Shown: piece after piece, positions 23,970 through 32,950 of the stretch | How the letters are laid out: each line of letters begins with the position of its first letter | Position numbering within the stretch: position 1 is the first letter of the stretch | DNA from: Flavobacterium sp. N1994 | GTDB taxonomy: Bacteria > Bacteroidota > Bacteroidia > Flavobacteriales > Flavobacteriaceae | DNA length: 64,000 bases | Direction of reading: 5' to 3' | Assembly: GCF_025947145.1 (NCBI RefSeq) | Contig: NZ_CP109999.1 | Coordinates: 1,736,001 to 1,800,000 of the forward strand | The notes under the pieces: generated by a model | The model's input: the letters and a program-made list of their open reading frames with translations, nothing else | What the model was told of the DNA's origin: nothing | Databases searched by the model: none | Position numbers and translations under genes: made by a program

Positions 23970-24536
23970 ATGAAAAAAGCAATACTAATTCTATTAGTCT
24001 TCGGCAAACTGTTTTGGGGTTGTGCTCCGCTGCCCTCCACTACTTTGAAAACGGAGATGAGTAGTTTTAAAAAAGAAGGAATGATAGCAGCTACTTTATC
24101 GCTAGAAGACAAAAGAATGATGTCGGAATACACCTTGAAGTATGAGCAAATTAATGGTACTGGGAGCAAGAGCCTATTTGTAGACCAACTGAATTTGAAA
24201 AAAAATGACTTTGTATACAACAACGGTCAAGTAAAGTTTGGGTACTCCGCTGGAGATTTCAAAGAAGGCAATAAAGACGTTTATCTTTTCAATATCATAA
24301 AACCTGCTGGAAAGTACCGTATTTATGAGCTGGATATATTTCATAACTCGGGCAGTCAGCTCAATCAATACAACTACAAAGTGCCTTTAGATATCACTTT
24401 TGAAATTGTAGAGGGAAAAATAAGCTACTTGGGAGAAATCAACATTTTTATCAAAGATAAAATAACAAAACTCATCAATAGCATTGAAAGAGACCGAGTA
24501 AAGTTCAGAGAAATAAATCCGAATATTATTTTTTGA
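23970..24536 (+). CDS. Hypothetical lipoprotein between direct repeats
   Basis: A 188-residue lipoprotein: signal peptide with lipobox LFWGC (Cys18), then a mixed alpha/beta body with no domain I recognise (LNLKKNDFVYNNGQVKFGYS; KPAGKYRIYELDIFHNSGSQ). It is probably anchored in the inner or outer membrane facing the periplasm. The gene is bracketed by two diverged 42-bp direct repeats, which suggests that it was inserted or is exchanged as a cassette. It is single, with no operon partner; the next gene is on the opposite strand. Confidence 0.72.
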   Translation: MKKAILILLVFGKLFWGCAPLPSTTLKTEMSSFKKEGMIAATLSLEDKRMMSEYTLKYEQINGTGSKSLFVDQLNLKKNDFVYNNGQVKFGYSAGDFKEGNKDVYLFNIIKPAGKYRIYELDIFHNSGSQLNQYNYKVPLDITFEIVEGKISYLGEINIFIKDKITKLINSIERDRVKFREINPNIIF

Positions 24537-24556
24537 GGCTATGGCTTACTTACCAT

Positions 24557-24598
24557 CTACCGTGCGAATCAATTAATGTGGCTTTAAATAAAACCCGC
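24557..24598 (+). repeat. Right copy of the 42-bp direct repeat flanking the lipoprotein gene
   Basis: It starts CTACCGTGCGAATC and ends CTTTAAATAAAACCCGC; same orientation and same length as the copy at 23890-23931. The hairpin of the left copy is not kept here (AATTAAT replaces CCTTCGC). Confidence 0.6.
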
Positions 24599-24617
24599 CA
24601 AAAATAGGGGCTTTGTT

Positions 24618-25886
24618 TTATTTCAACATATCATAATACGCTTTTTCAATACTCTCCTGATGTGAAGGGTGGGCTATTCTTACCATAGCTTCTGTTCGCT
24701 GTCTTAGGGTTTTACCATATAAATCGGCAATACCGTTTTCAGTAATGATATATTGCACGTGAGAACGGGTAGAAACCACACCAGCGCCTTGTTTTAAATA
24801 AGGAACGATTCGACTTTCTCCTCTTTTAGTTGTAGAAGGGAGTGCAATGATGGCTTTTCCCCCTTCACTTAACGAAGCCCCTCGAATAAAATCCATTTGA
24901 CCTCCTACACCGGAGTACAGGTGTGGACCAATAGAATCGGCACATACTTGCCCAGTAACATCTACTTCTATAGCCGAATTAATAGCTATCATTTTAGGGT
25001 TTTTTCGAATGCGCGCGGTATCATTGACCATAGAGGATTCCTTCATTTCGATAAACGGATTATCATGCACAAAATCATACAACCGTTTAGAACCCACTAG
25101 GAATGTAGCTAAGACTCTGCCTCGTAGTGTCCCTTTGTAATTACAATTAATGACATCACTTTCGATTAAATCAATAACTCCATCAGAGAACATTTCGGTA
25201 TGTAATCCTAAATCTTTATGGTTTTTAAGTTTGCTCAGTGCGGCATTCGGAATAGAACCGATACCCATTTGCAACGTACTTTTATCTTCAATTAAAGAAG
25301 CAATATACTCGCCTATTTTTTCTTCTTCTTTAGAAAATGAAGAGGGTTCATGACTATAAATAGGCACATCTACTTCAACCAAATAATCAATTTCATCCAC
25401 GTGCAAAATACCATCCCCAAAAGTTCTAGGCATTTGCGGATTGACTTGCGCAATAACAGTTTTTGCATTTTCAATGGCGGCCACTGTGGCTTCTATAGAA
25501 ACTCCTAGAGAACAATATCCATGTCTATCGGGTGGCGAAACATGAATGAAGGCAACATCAATAGGCAACACATTTTTCCTGAATAAATGCGGTAACTCAC
25601 TTAAAAAAACGGGCGTATAGGAACCATTTCCAGCTACTAACGTATGACGAACATTGGCACCTATAAAAAAGGAATTGACATGAAAACTTTCTGCTAATTC
25701 GGGTTTAGCATAATGGGCTTCTCCTTCGGTATGTAAATGGCACACCTCCACGTTTCTTAATTCTGAGGCTCTTTCGGCTAATGCCTTACTTAAGATGGTG
25801 GGAGCTGCTGCTGCTGCCTGAAGGTAAACTCTATCATTAGACTTTACGACTTTTACAGCTTCTGCTGCGGTAACATATTGGGTCAT
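24618..25886 (-). CDS. Acetyl-CoA hydrolase/CoA-transferase family protein
   Basis: A 422-residue class I CoA-transferase of the acetyl-CoA hydrolase / 4-hydroxybutyrate CoA-transferase family. MGIGSIPNAAL is the CoA-binding loop of the middle part. EMFSDGVIDL, about 20 residues later, is the region where the family carries its catalytic Glu. GVGGQMDFIRGA is the C-terminal signature. The start MTQYVTAAEA at 25886 is chosen because it matches the family and the upstream six residues are A+T-rich leader. The acyl substrate is not readable; acetate or butyrate handling is likely. Confidence 0.88.
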   Translation of the reverse strand: MTQYVTAAEAVKVVKSNDRVYLQAAAAAPTILSKALAERASELRNVEVCHLHTEGEAHYAKPELAESFHVNSFFIGANVRHTLVAGNGSYTPVFLSELPHLFRKNVLPIDVAFIHVSPPDRHGYCSLGVSIEATVAAIENAKTVIAQVNPQMPRTFGDGILHVDEIDYLVEVDVPIYSHEPSSFSKEEEKIGEYIASLIEDKSTLQMGIGSIPNAALSKLKNHKDLGLHTEMFSDGVIDLIESDVINCNYKGTLRGRVLATFLVGSKRLYDFVHDNPFIEMKESSMVNDTARIRKNPKMIAINSAIEVDVTGQVCADSIGPHLYSGVGGQMDFIRGASLSEGGKAIIALPSTTKRGESRIVPYLKQGAGVVSTRSHVQYIITENGIADLYGKTLRQRTEAMVRIAHPSHQESIEKAYYDMLK

Positions 25887-25982
25887 AACTAAAATTTTAA
25901 ACAAAGATAAAAGGGTAAGGTAAGGAAAAACATGATAAAACTCATTTGTAAGTTCTGATTATTCAAAATCGGTATAAAGTTG

Positions 25983-25990
25983 TACTTTTG
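25983..25990 (+). promoter_or_regulatory. -7 element of map
   Basis: TACTTTTG, 18 bases before the ATG at 26009. It overlaps the alternative TTG start at 25988 and so rules that start out. Confidence 0.55.
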
Positions 25991-26008
25991 CCAACTGAAA
26001 TTAGAGTT

Positions 26009-26827
26009 ATGATTATTCCAAAAACAGCTGAAGAAATTGAATTGATGCGTGAAAGCGCTTTGTTAGTTTCGAAAACATTAGGTGAAGTGGCCAAAGTAAT
26101 TAAGCCAGGTGTCACTACCTTACAATTAGATCAATTAGCCGAAGAATTCATTAGAGATAATGGTGGAGTTCCTGGTTTCCTTGGTTTGTACGGATTTCCC
26201 AATTCGCTTTGCATGAGTCCGAATGCCCAAGTGGTTCATGGAATTCCAAATAACATTCCACTACAAGAAGGTGATGTAATATCAGTAGATTGTGGTGTTT
26301 TGAAAAACGGTTTTTATGGAGATCATGCTTATTCTTTTGAAATTGGTGAAGTGGCACCAGAAGTTAAAAAACTTTTAAAGGTTACTAAAGAATCTTTATA
26401 TATCGGAATACGAGAATTCAAGTCTGGAAATCGTGTTGAAGATGTAGGTAATGCCATTCAGAAATATTGTGAAGGCCATGGTTATGGAGTGGTTCGGGAA
26501 CTTGTTGGACATGGTTTAGGAACCAAAATGCACGAAGATCCAGAAATGCCAAATTATGGAAAACGCGGTCGTGGTAAACTATTCGTGGAAGGAATGGTAG
26601 TCGCTATCGAACCCATGATTAACATGGGGACTAAAAATATCAAGCAACTCAAAGACGGTTGGACTATATTGACTGCTGATGGAAAACCAAGTGCTCATTT
26701 TGAACATAATGTGGCATTGGTTAACGGAAAACCAGAACTGCTTTCCACGTTTCAATATATCTATAAAGCATTAGGGATTGTGAGTAATGAAGAAGAGGAG
26801 TTTCGAACAGAGCCTTTGGTTCTTTAA
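26009..26827 (+). CDS. map: Methionine aminopeptidase, type I
   Basis: Removes the initiator methionine from new proteins. All five metal ligands can be placed: two Asp in SVDCGVLKNGFYGDHAYSF, His in GHGLGTKMHEDPEMPNYG, Glu in VAIEPMINMG and the final Glu in HFEHNVAL. At 272 residues it is a typical short type I enzyme. The ATG MIIPKTAEE is used because the longer frame begins inside the promoter. The next gene is the GxxExxY gene, separated by a heptamer array. Confidence 0.95.
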   Translation: MIIPKTAEEIELMRESALLVSKTLGEVAKVIKPGVTTLQLDQLAEEFIRDNGGVPGFLGLYGFPNSLCMSPNAQVVHGIPNNIPLQEGDVISVDCGVLKNGFYGDHAYSFEIGEVAPEVKKLLKVTKESLYIGIREFKSGNRVEDVGNAIQKYCEGHGYGVVRELVGHGLGTKMHEDPEMPNYGKRGRGKLFVEGMVVAIEPMINMGTKNIKQLKDGWTILTADGKPSAHFEHNVALVNGKPELLSTFQYIYKALGIVSNEEEEFRTEPLVL

Positions 26828-26834
26828 GCTATAA

Positions 26835-26872
26835 CTCAGAGAAACACAAAGAAGACACAGAGATTCGCAAAG
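26835..26872 (+). repeat. Helically phased heptamer array, upstream of the GxxExxY gene
   Basis: Four heptamers of the CACAGAG type in one orientation: CTCAGAG 26835-26841, CACAAAG 26845-26851, CACAGAG 26856-26862 and CGCAAAG 26866-26872. Spacing is 10, 11 and 10 bases. The inverted version of the array lies on the other side of the gene. Confidence 0.75.
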
Positions 26873-26874
26873 CA

Positions 26875-27252
26875 ATGGATATAAACGAATTGACTTATAA
26901 AGTAATTGGACTAGCGATAGATGTTCATAAAGAACTTGGCCCAGGTCTTTTAGAGTCTGCTTATCAAGAATGTCTTTTCTACGAATTAAAGAATGCTGGT
27001 TTACATGTTGAAAAAGAGAAGTCTTTGCCAATAGTATATAAAGAAGTAAAACTTGACCATGGTTATCGTATAGATCTGCTGGTTAAAAATGTAGTAGTCA
27101 TCGAAATAAAAACAGTTGAGAATTTTACTGATGTTCATTTTGCTCAAGTTTTGACTTATTTAAAACTAGGAGATTATCCCATTGGATTACTTATGAACTT
27201 TGACAGTAAAATATTAAAGAATAATATCAAACGATTTATAAATAAAAATTAA
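26875..27252 (+). CDS. GxxExxY protein (PD-(D/E)XK nuclease-like family)
   Basis: A 125-residue protein of the GxxExxY family (PDDEXK_3). It is named for GLLESAYQECLFYEL near residues 23-37, where the Gly, Glu and Tyr are visible. The nuclease-like core is the Asp of GYRIDLLVKN (near residue 64) and the E-x-K of VVIEIKTV (near residue 75). The fold suggests nucleic-acid binding or cutting, but no activity has been established to my knowledge. It is the only gene between two inverted arrays of phased CACAGAG heptamers. Confidence 0.9.
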   Translation: MDINELTYKVIGLAIDVHKELGPGLLESAYQECLFYELKNAGLHVEKEKSLPIVYKEVKLDHGYRIDLLVKNVVVIEIKTVENFTDVHFAQVLTYLKLGDYPIGLLMNFDSKILKNNIKRFINKN

Positions 27253-27255
27253 ATT

Positions 27256-27292
27256 CTCAGTGTATCTCTGCGATACTCTGTGAATCTCTGTG
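27256..27292 (-). repeat. Helically phased heptamer array, downstream of the GxxExxY gene (inverted)
   Basis: Plus-strand heptamers CTCAGTG 27256-27262, CTCTGCG 27266-27272, CTCTGTG 27276-27282 and CTCTGTG 27286-27292, spaced exactly 10 bases. On the minus strand these read CACAGAG-like, that is, inverted relative to the upstream array. The array ends 8 bases before the next gene's ATG. Confidence 0.8.
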
Positions 27293-27300
27293 AAACAACC

Positions 27301-28071
27301 ATGAAAAAAACATTCAAGTTCATACTCAATACGATTCCTAGACCGATTCTTATTCGTTTAAGTATTGTCGTTCGACCTATATTGGCTTTAGCCTTAAAAG
27401 GAAATCGATTCACGGATCCTATTGATGGTAAAAGTTTCCGTATGTTCTTGCCTTATGGGTATGGCACCCAAAGAAATAATGTACTATCCCCAAGTACTCT
27501 TTCATTAGAAAGACATCGTTTGTTGTGGTTGTATTTACAAAACGAAACTGATTTTTTTACGGCTAAGGAAAAGAAAAAAGTACTGCACTTTGCTCCTGAA
27601 CAAGAGTTCTATAAACGCTTTAAAAAACAAACCAACATTGATTATACTACGACGGATTTACTTTCGCCTTTAGCGGATGTTAAAGCTGACATTTGTAATT
27701 TACCCTTTGAAGACAACAGCTACGATGTTATTTTTTGCAATCACGTATTAGAGCATATTCCAGATGACACTAAAGCCATGCAAGAATTATATCGAGTATT
27801 AAAACCAGGTGGCATGGGGATTTTTCAGATTCCTCAGGATTTGTCTAGAGCTACTACTTTTTCGGACGACAGTATCGTAGACCAAAAAGAGCGAGCTAAA
27901 ATATTCGGACAATACGATCACGTTCGGGTTTACGGCAGAGATTATTTTGATAAACTAAGAAGCATTGGGTTTAAAGTAGTAGAGGAAGATTACACTACTA
28001 AAATGACACCTGAACTTGTTGAAAAATATTGTTTAGCCCAAGGCGAAATCATTCCTATTTGTTACAAATAA
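27301..28071 (+). CDS. SAM-dependent methyltransferase
   Basis: A 256-residue methyltransferase of the type 11 class. Motif I is atypical (VLHFAPEQEFYKRF near residue 95). Later motifs are clear: YTTTDLLSPLADVKADI, CNHVLEHIPDDTKAMQELYR-type and VLKPGG. The N-terminus is basic and hydrophobic (FKFILNTIPRPILIRLSIVV) and may associate with the membrane. The start at 27301 is taken because the longer frame begins inside the heptamer array. Substrate unknown; the form resembles enzymes placed near polysaccharide genes. Confidence 0.82.
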   Translation: MKKTFKFILNTIPRPILIRLSIVVRPILALALKGNRFTDPIDGKSFRMFLPYGYGTQRNNVLSPSTLSLERHRLLWLYLQNETDFFTAKEKKKVLHFAPEQEFYKRFKKQTNIDYTTTDLLSPLADVKADICNLPFEDNSYDVIFCNHVLEHIPDDTKAMQELYRVLKPGGMGIFQIPQDLSRATTFSDDSIVDQKERAKIFGQYDHVRVYGRDYFDKLRSIGFKVVEEDYTTKMTPELVEKYCLAQGEIIPICYK

Positions 28072-28076
28072 AAAAA

Positions 28077-28110
28077 CCACCACACTTTTGGTGTGATGGC
28101 TTTCCCTTTT
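28077..28110. terminator. Putative terminator between convergent genes
   Basis: Stem CCACCACAC (28077-28085) / GTGTGATGG (28091-28099) with one mismatch and a pyrimidine-rich tail. It lies between the methyltransferase and peptidase stops. Confidence 0.5.
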
Positions 28111-28122
28111 ATAATTACTAAT

Positions 28123-30927
28123 TTATTCAGGCATTAAGACCCCAATCGTTTTATCTTTAGCTAAATATTTTTTAGCTACTTCCTGAACTTGGGCTACTGT
28201 TACGCCGTTAATTTTTGCTTCCATATCTAAAATGTCTTCTGGTTTGGAGCCATTAGTATAACATTTCGTGAAATTAGCCATCCAGTAACGGTTCTCCTTC
28301 ATTTGTTTTTTATATTCTAGAAGTTCAGCTTGTTTGAATTTATCCAAATCAACTTGAGTAGGACCGTTGGCAATGATTTTATTCAGCTCGCCTAAGGTAG
28401 CCGTGATTAGTTTCTCTGTATTCTCAGGTCCACAAGGGAAATTAATATTGAAATTATAAGAACCATTAGGAACTTTATTCATACTACCTCTAGCATTTAC
28501 AGTATATACCCCACTTTCTTGTTCTCTTATTACTTCTGTTAATTTAATGGTCAAAATATCTCCAGCTGCTTTCAATAAATAAGCCTCATCAGCATTATAG
28601 GTTGTATCGCCATAAAACATAATACTCACATTACTTTTAGGGTCTTTCCCTTTGTTCACTACTTTTTTTAGGTCACCTTTTAAAAATCGGTATCCTAAAT
28701 CTTTTGTTGTTTCTCTATTATCATTGGAGGCAAGTGATGCAATGTACTTTTTAGCGAGATTCTCCATGATAGTATCATCTACATTTCCTACGAAGAAGAA
28801 TTCAAAATCTCCAGCATTAGCAAAGCGTTCTTTGTATTTGTTATATGCTAATTGATAGTCCGCTTCTTTCCATTTTTCAGCCGTTGGGATAAACCCGTTC
28901 CATCTTGGATTTTCTTTATTCAGATAAGTGTATAATTCTTGTTGGAAATAGAAATTAGGCTGTGAAATTAGGTTTTGATAAAAGTTCGATTGTTTTTGTT
29001 TGTAGCCATCAAAGGCAGCTGCATCAAAATTCAAATCGGTAAAATAAGCGTGTATCATTTGGAAAGCATATTCCAAATCTTTAGGTGTTGCATTTCCTCT
29101 AAAGCCTTCTGTAGCATTAGAAATATAAGGTGTTACACTTGCTATTTTATCTGACATAAATTTCTCAATATCATTTTGATTTAGACCAGAAAAACCAGCT
29201 TCAGTAAGCCCATTATTAGCAAACATCGTTTTTTTCATCTCCTCGTTAGTATACAAATTGGTCCCTCCGAAACTTACTGCTTCTAATAAAATCTCATCAT
29301 TTTTAAAATCAGTTTTCTTATAAGTTACTTTGGCTCCATTTGACAAGGTTAAGGTAGTAGCTCCAATTTTATCATTAGTTTCTTTTTTAACTATACTACC
29401 TTCTTTAATAGGGTTTCTCAACAAACTTTTGGCAACAGCCTTATCCTCGTAAGGTTTTAATTCAGCCGAATTTACTTTAATGGCAGCAAGTACTTCTTGT
29501 TCTGTTACTTTTTTCAAGCCTTCTTTTTCAGGAGCCGTTATAACAACTACTCTATTATCCTCTTTTAAAAAGTCTTTTATTAAAGCATTAACTTCTGTCA
29601 ATTTAACCGATGGCAACATTTTTTGAACCGCTGGATAACTCCATTCTATACCTGGCATAGGCTCTTGTTGTAAGAAATTGGATTGGCATTCCCAAACAAA
29701 ATTTTCAGACTCGCTCTTATCTCTGTCTTTATATTGACTCTCTGATCTAGTTAATACCTCTTTTTTAGCTCTTTCAAATTCCCCAGCAGTAAATCCAAAT
29801 TTCTTTACTCTTTCGTTTTCTGAAACAAGGACTTTTAAAGCTTCCAATTGTTTGTTTTCGTCAATCATAGCAAACGATTGAAATGCTTGTTTGTTTCTAG
29901 CAAATGTTTCTCCATGATAAGTAAAGCCATAAGTAAAAGGCGGTGTTGGGGAATTAACTAATTCGTTCAATCTATTATTTAACATGGTAGTAAATAATAC
30001 TTCAACTAATTCATCTTTAAGATCATTAATCGTTTTCTTTATTTTACGTAACCCATAATCTTTATATAAAAGTTGCACCTGTGTTTGTGCCGCTTCTTTA
30101 TCACTTTCTATGGCTACAAAAGTTTCTTTATGATTAGGCACGTCAAAAGATTTTCTAGGTTTTTCGTTGGCCGGATTTTGATATTTTGAGAAATGATCCT
30201 TAATTTTTTGTTCCATTTGAGCTACATCAATATCCCCAACCACAATTACACTGATTAAATCTGGTCTGTACCAATCTTTGTAAAAACTCACTAATTTATC
30301 ATACTTGAAGTTCTCAAGGATTTCCTTCTTACCAATAGGTAAACGATTAGCATACTGTGAGTTGTGCATCATTTTTGGAATATATTTATCTTCCATTCTT
30401 TTGTCAGCACCCAATCCTAATCTGTATTCTTCTAAAACCACACCTCTTTCTTTATCAATTTCTTCTGGCGTTAAGTTGGCATTGAATGCCCAATCTTCTA
30501 TGATTTGAAACCCTTTTTCTAGTTTTTCTGGATTATCCGATGGGATAGGAAGAAAATAAACGGTTTCATCAAAACTGGTATACGCGTTTAAATGTTGTCC
30601 AAATTTTACACCGATGCTTTGTAAATAATCTACCAATTGATTCTTAGGAAAACGTTTTGTACCGTTAAAATTCATGTGCTCCATAAAATGTGCTAACCCT
30701 TGTTGGTCATCATTTTCAAGTACAGACCCTGCATTGACAAGTAATCTTAAATCTACTTTGTTTTCAGGCTTGGCATTTTTTCGGATGTAGTAGGTTATTC
30801 CGTTTTTTAATGTTCCTTTTTTGACATTAGGGTCAAAAGGAATGAGATTGGTTCCCTTCAAATCCTGAGCAAACATTGCTGCTGGAAACAAAAAAAGGGC
30901 GAGCGTCGATTTTAAAATGTGCTTCAT
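28123..30927 (-). CDS. M16 family zinc metallopeptidase (pitrilysin-like)
   Basis: A 934-residue exported peptidase. The signal peptide ends near AMFAQ (residue 21). The inverted zinc motif HFMEH gives His80, Glu83 and His84, and the third ligand is in ERGVVLEEYR near residue 165. It carries two M16 halves; the second half lacks the zinc motif, as usual for pitrilysin-type enzymes. It acts in the periplasm or outer membrane on peptides or small proteins. Single gene, with no partner. Confidence 0.92.
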   Translation of the reverse strand: MKHILKSTLALFLFPAAMFAQDLKGTNLIPFDPNVKKGTLKNGITYYIRKNAKPENKVDLRLLVNAGSVLENDDQQGLAHFMEHMNFNGTKRFPKNQLVDYLQSIGVKFGQHLNAYTSFDETVYFLPIPSDNPEKLEKGFQIIEDWAFNANLTPEEIDKERGVVLEEYRLGLGADKRMEDKYIPKMMHNSQYANRLPIGKKEILENFKYDKLVSFYKDWYRPDLISVIVVGDIDVAQMEQKIKDHFSKYQNPANEKPRKSFDVPNHKETFVAIESDKEAAQTQVQLLYKDYGLRKIKKTINDLKDELVEVLFTTMLNNRLNELVNSPTPPFTYGFTYHGETFARNKQAFQSFAMIDENKQLEALKVLVSENERVKKFGFTAGEFERAKKEVLTRSESQYKDRDKSESENFVWECQSNFLQQEPMPGIEWSYPAVQKMLPSVKLTEVNALIKDFLKEDNRVVVITAPEKEGLKKVTEQEVLAAIKVNSAELKPYEDKAVAKSLLRNPIKEGSIVKKETNDKIGATTLTLSNGAKVTYKKTDFKNDEILLEAVSFGGTNLYTNEEMKKTMFANNGLTEAGFSGLNQNDIEKFMSDKIASVTPYISNATEGFRGNATPKDLEYAFQMIHAYFTDLNFDAAAFDGYKQKQSNFYQNLISQPNFYFQQELYTYLNKENPRWNGFIPTAEKWKEADYQLAYNKYKERFANAGDFEFFFVGNVDDTIMENLAKKYIASLASNDNRETTKDLGYRFLKGDLKKVVNKGKDPKSNVSIMFYGDTTYNADEAYLLKAAGDILTIKLTEVIREQESGVYTVNARGSMNKVPNGSYNFNINFPCGPENTEKLITATLGELNKIIANGPTQVDLDKFKQAELLEYKKQMKENRYWMANFTKCYTNGSKPEDILDMEAKINGVTVAQVQEVAKKYLAKDKTIGVLMPE

Positions 30928-31116
30928 AAAAAAGTAAGGTTTTAGATGTTAATTGAAAATTATAACGGATTAATATTACATTTATTGTGAAACTACTAAA
31001 TAAAAATAATTGAGACATAATTTTAACTCAATTTTAGCGTTCTAACTCAAACACATAAAAAGTGGCATAATTAGTGTGGTAATAATTATTATATTTACAG
31101 TTCGAAAACGAAAAAA

Positions 31117-32370
31117 ATGAAGAAAAAAAACCTTTTCACTTTCACATTACTACTTCTAACAGGAATCATTTTTTCACAAACAGAAACAGAAGTAATCCCT
31201 CCTTATAATATTAAAACGGTCACTTTTGTTCAAAACGGACAGAATACTATACCCGTCTTTCAGTTAGGAGATAGTTTTCAGTTTCAATTTGATGATTTAT
31301 ATGCCACAGAATCCAATTATTATTACACCATTACTCATTGCAATTACGATTGGAAACCTTCACAACTATCCAAATCAGAATACCTTATAGGTTTTGATGA
31401 TCAACGAATTCAAGATTATACTAATTCATTTAATTCACTTCAAGTATATTCCCACTATAACCTTTCGTTTCCGAGTAAATTGACCCAATTTAGAGTAAGC
31501 GGAAACTATGTGATTAAGATTTTAAATGATGACAAGGAAGTCGTTTTTTCAAGAAAATTTATCCTTTATGAAGATATAGTTTCGGTGCCAATACAAGTCA
31601 AAAGAGCTCGAAATCTTTCCATTATAGAGCACAAACAAAACTTAGACTTTTCAATAACTTCACCGATTATTAACTTTCAAAGTCCGTTGACCAATGTCAA
31701 AGTGATGTTACTACAAAATGGTAAACTGAACAATGCTATAACGAATATCAAACCACAATATACCATTGGCAATGACCTAATTTACAAATACGATACCGAA
31801 ACACAATTTTGGGGAGGAAACGAATTTCTCTTTTTTGAAAACAAAAACATACGAGCTGCCAATAATAGTATAGCCGCTATAGATTCTAAAGGCGGAATTT
31901 ACAATGCGCATTTATATACAAATCAATCAAGAGCCAATGCCCCTTATACTTATTTCCCTGATATTGATGGGAATTTTCTAGTAAAAAACATTAATGCACA
32001 AAATAACGATATTGAGGCTGATTATTCCTGGGTATTCTTTACGCTATCAGCACCAGCATATTATGGTAAAAAGAATATTTACGTTAATGGAATGTTCAAT
32101 AATTACGCAATAGGTGATGAAAACAAGATGGATTATAATGCTGAAAAAGGGGTCTATGAAAAGGCCATTATGATAAAACAAGGGTTTACGAACTATCAAT
32201 ACGTAATTGCAGATGACAAAGGGAAAATAGATGAAGAAAATGCTATAGACGGCAATTTCTATCAAACTGAAAATAATTACTTTGTGTTGGTTTATTATAA
32301 AGAAAACAATCAACGCTACGACAGAATTATTGGAAAAGGAGTAGCAAGTTCTGTTGATATAACTAACTAA
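31117..32370 (+). CDS. Type IX secretion system plug protein (DUF5103)
   Basis: A 417-residue exported protein with signal peptide (FTFTLLLLTGIIFSQ). The N-terminal DUF5103 region contains THCNYDWKPSQLSKSEYL near residue 83, a signature of this family, followed by beta-rich domains. The F. johnsoniae member was seen as the periplasmic plug that closes the SprA translocon of T9SS, and the Pfam family was renamed on that basis. Assignment is by family resemblance. It is followed by apaG after 70 bases, so an operon is possible, though apaG has its own -7 element. Confidence 0.82.
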   Translation: MKKKNLFTFTLLLLTGIIFSQTETEVIPPYNIKTVTFVQNGQNTIPVFQLGDSFQFQFDDLYATESNYYYTITHCNYDWKPSQLSKSEYLIGFDDQRIQDYTNSFNSLQVYSHYNLSFPSKLTQFRVSGNYVIKILNDDKEVVFSRKFILYEDIVSVPIQVKRARNLSIIEHKQNLDFSITSPIINFQSPLTNVKVMLLQNGKLNNAITNIKPQYTIGNDLIYKYDTETQFWGGNEFLFFENKNIRAANNSIAAIDSKGGIYNAHLYTNQSRANAPYTYFPDIDGNFLVKNINAQNNDIEADYSWVFFTLSAPAYYGKKNIYVNGMFNNYAIGDENKMDYNAEKGVYEKAIMIKQGFTNYQYVIADDKGKIDEENAIDGNFYQTENNYFVLVYYKENNQRYDRIIGKGVASSVDITN

Positions 32371-32409
32371 AAATTAACATTAAAATAGTTCATAGAACAG
32401 TATTTTTTG

Positions 32410-32417
32410 TAATTTTG
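32410..32417 (+). promoter_or_regulatory. Putative -7 element of apaG
   Basis: TAATTTTG, 23 bases before the ATG at 32441, with no good -33 element. Confidence 0.4.
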
Positions 32418-32440
32418 AAATCGATAAACATTTCAAGTTC

Positions 32441-32827
32441 ATGGTAACCCAAATAACAAGAGGTATAAAAATTTCGGTCTTGACTAGTTTTGAAGGCACC
32501 TACTTCAAGAACTATAAAATTCACTTTGCCTTTAGTTATGAAATCACCATTGAAAATCACAGCAAAGATTCCGTACAATTAAATTCACGTCATTGGGAAA
32601 TATTAGATTCCCTTAACGATAAGGAAATTGTTGATGGCGAAGGTGTAGTTGGGAAAAAACCAGTATTAAAACCAGGTGAAAAACACACTTACAATTCGGG
32701 TTGTTTACTTTCCTCGCCATTTGGTGCCATGAGTGGTTATTTCAACATGATTAATTTTACTACCACCAAAACTTTTAAAGTGATTGTGCCTTCATTCAAA
32801 TTAAGTGCTGCATTTGCTTTGAATTAA
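32441..32827 (+). CDS. apaG: ApaG-domain protein
   Basis: A 128-residue single ApaG domain, an immunoglobulin-like beta-sandwich. FAFSYEITIENHS, SRHWEILDS and VVGKKPVLKPGEKHTYNSG carry the family signature. Enterobacterial ApaG is linked to cobalt/magnesium tolerance and diadenosine tetraphosphate levels, and a nucleotide-binding GxGxxG-like loop (GEGVVG) is present. The role in Bacteroidota is not established. Confidence 0.93.
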   Translation: MVTQITRGIKISVLTSFEGTYFKNYKIHFAFSYEITIENHSKDSVQLNSRHWEILDSLNDKEIVDGEGVVGKKPVLKPGEKHTYNSGCLLSSPFGAMSGYFNMINFTTTKTFKVIVPSFKLSAAFALN

Positions 32828-32869
32828 TTTTTGGTTTGACTTCTTATTAAAAATTCAAAATTTCCTTTG

Positions 32870-32877
32870 TACTTTTG
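32870..32877 (+). promoter_or_regulatory. -7 element of pruA
   Basis: TACTTTTG, 73 bases before the ATG at 32951, which gives a leader of about 65 bases. Confidence 0.45.
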
Positions 32878-32950
32878 TGTGAAATTTAATAATTCATAGT
32901 TAATGAGTTATTTCATTTTCATATTGTCTAATTTTCAAAATTAAATTCCT

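Noticed and set aside
24618..25886. Succinyl-CoA:acetate transferase-specific naming
   Set aside because: The sequence supports the family but not the acyl substrate, so no gene symbol was given.
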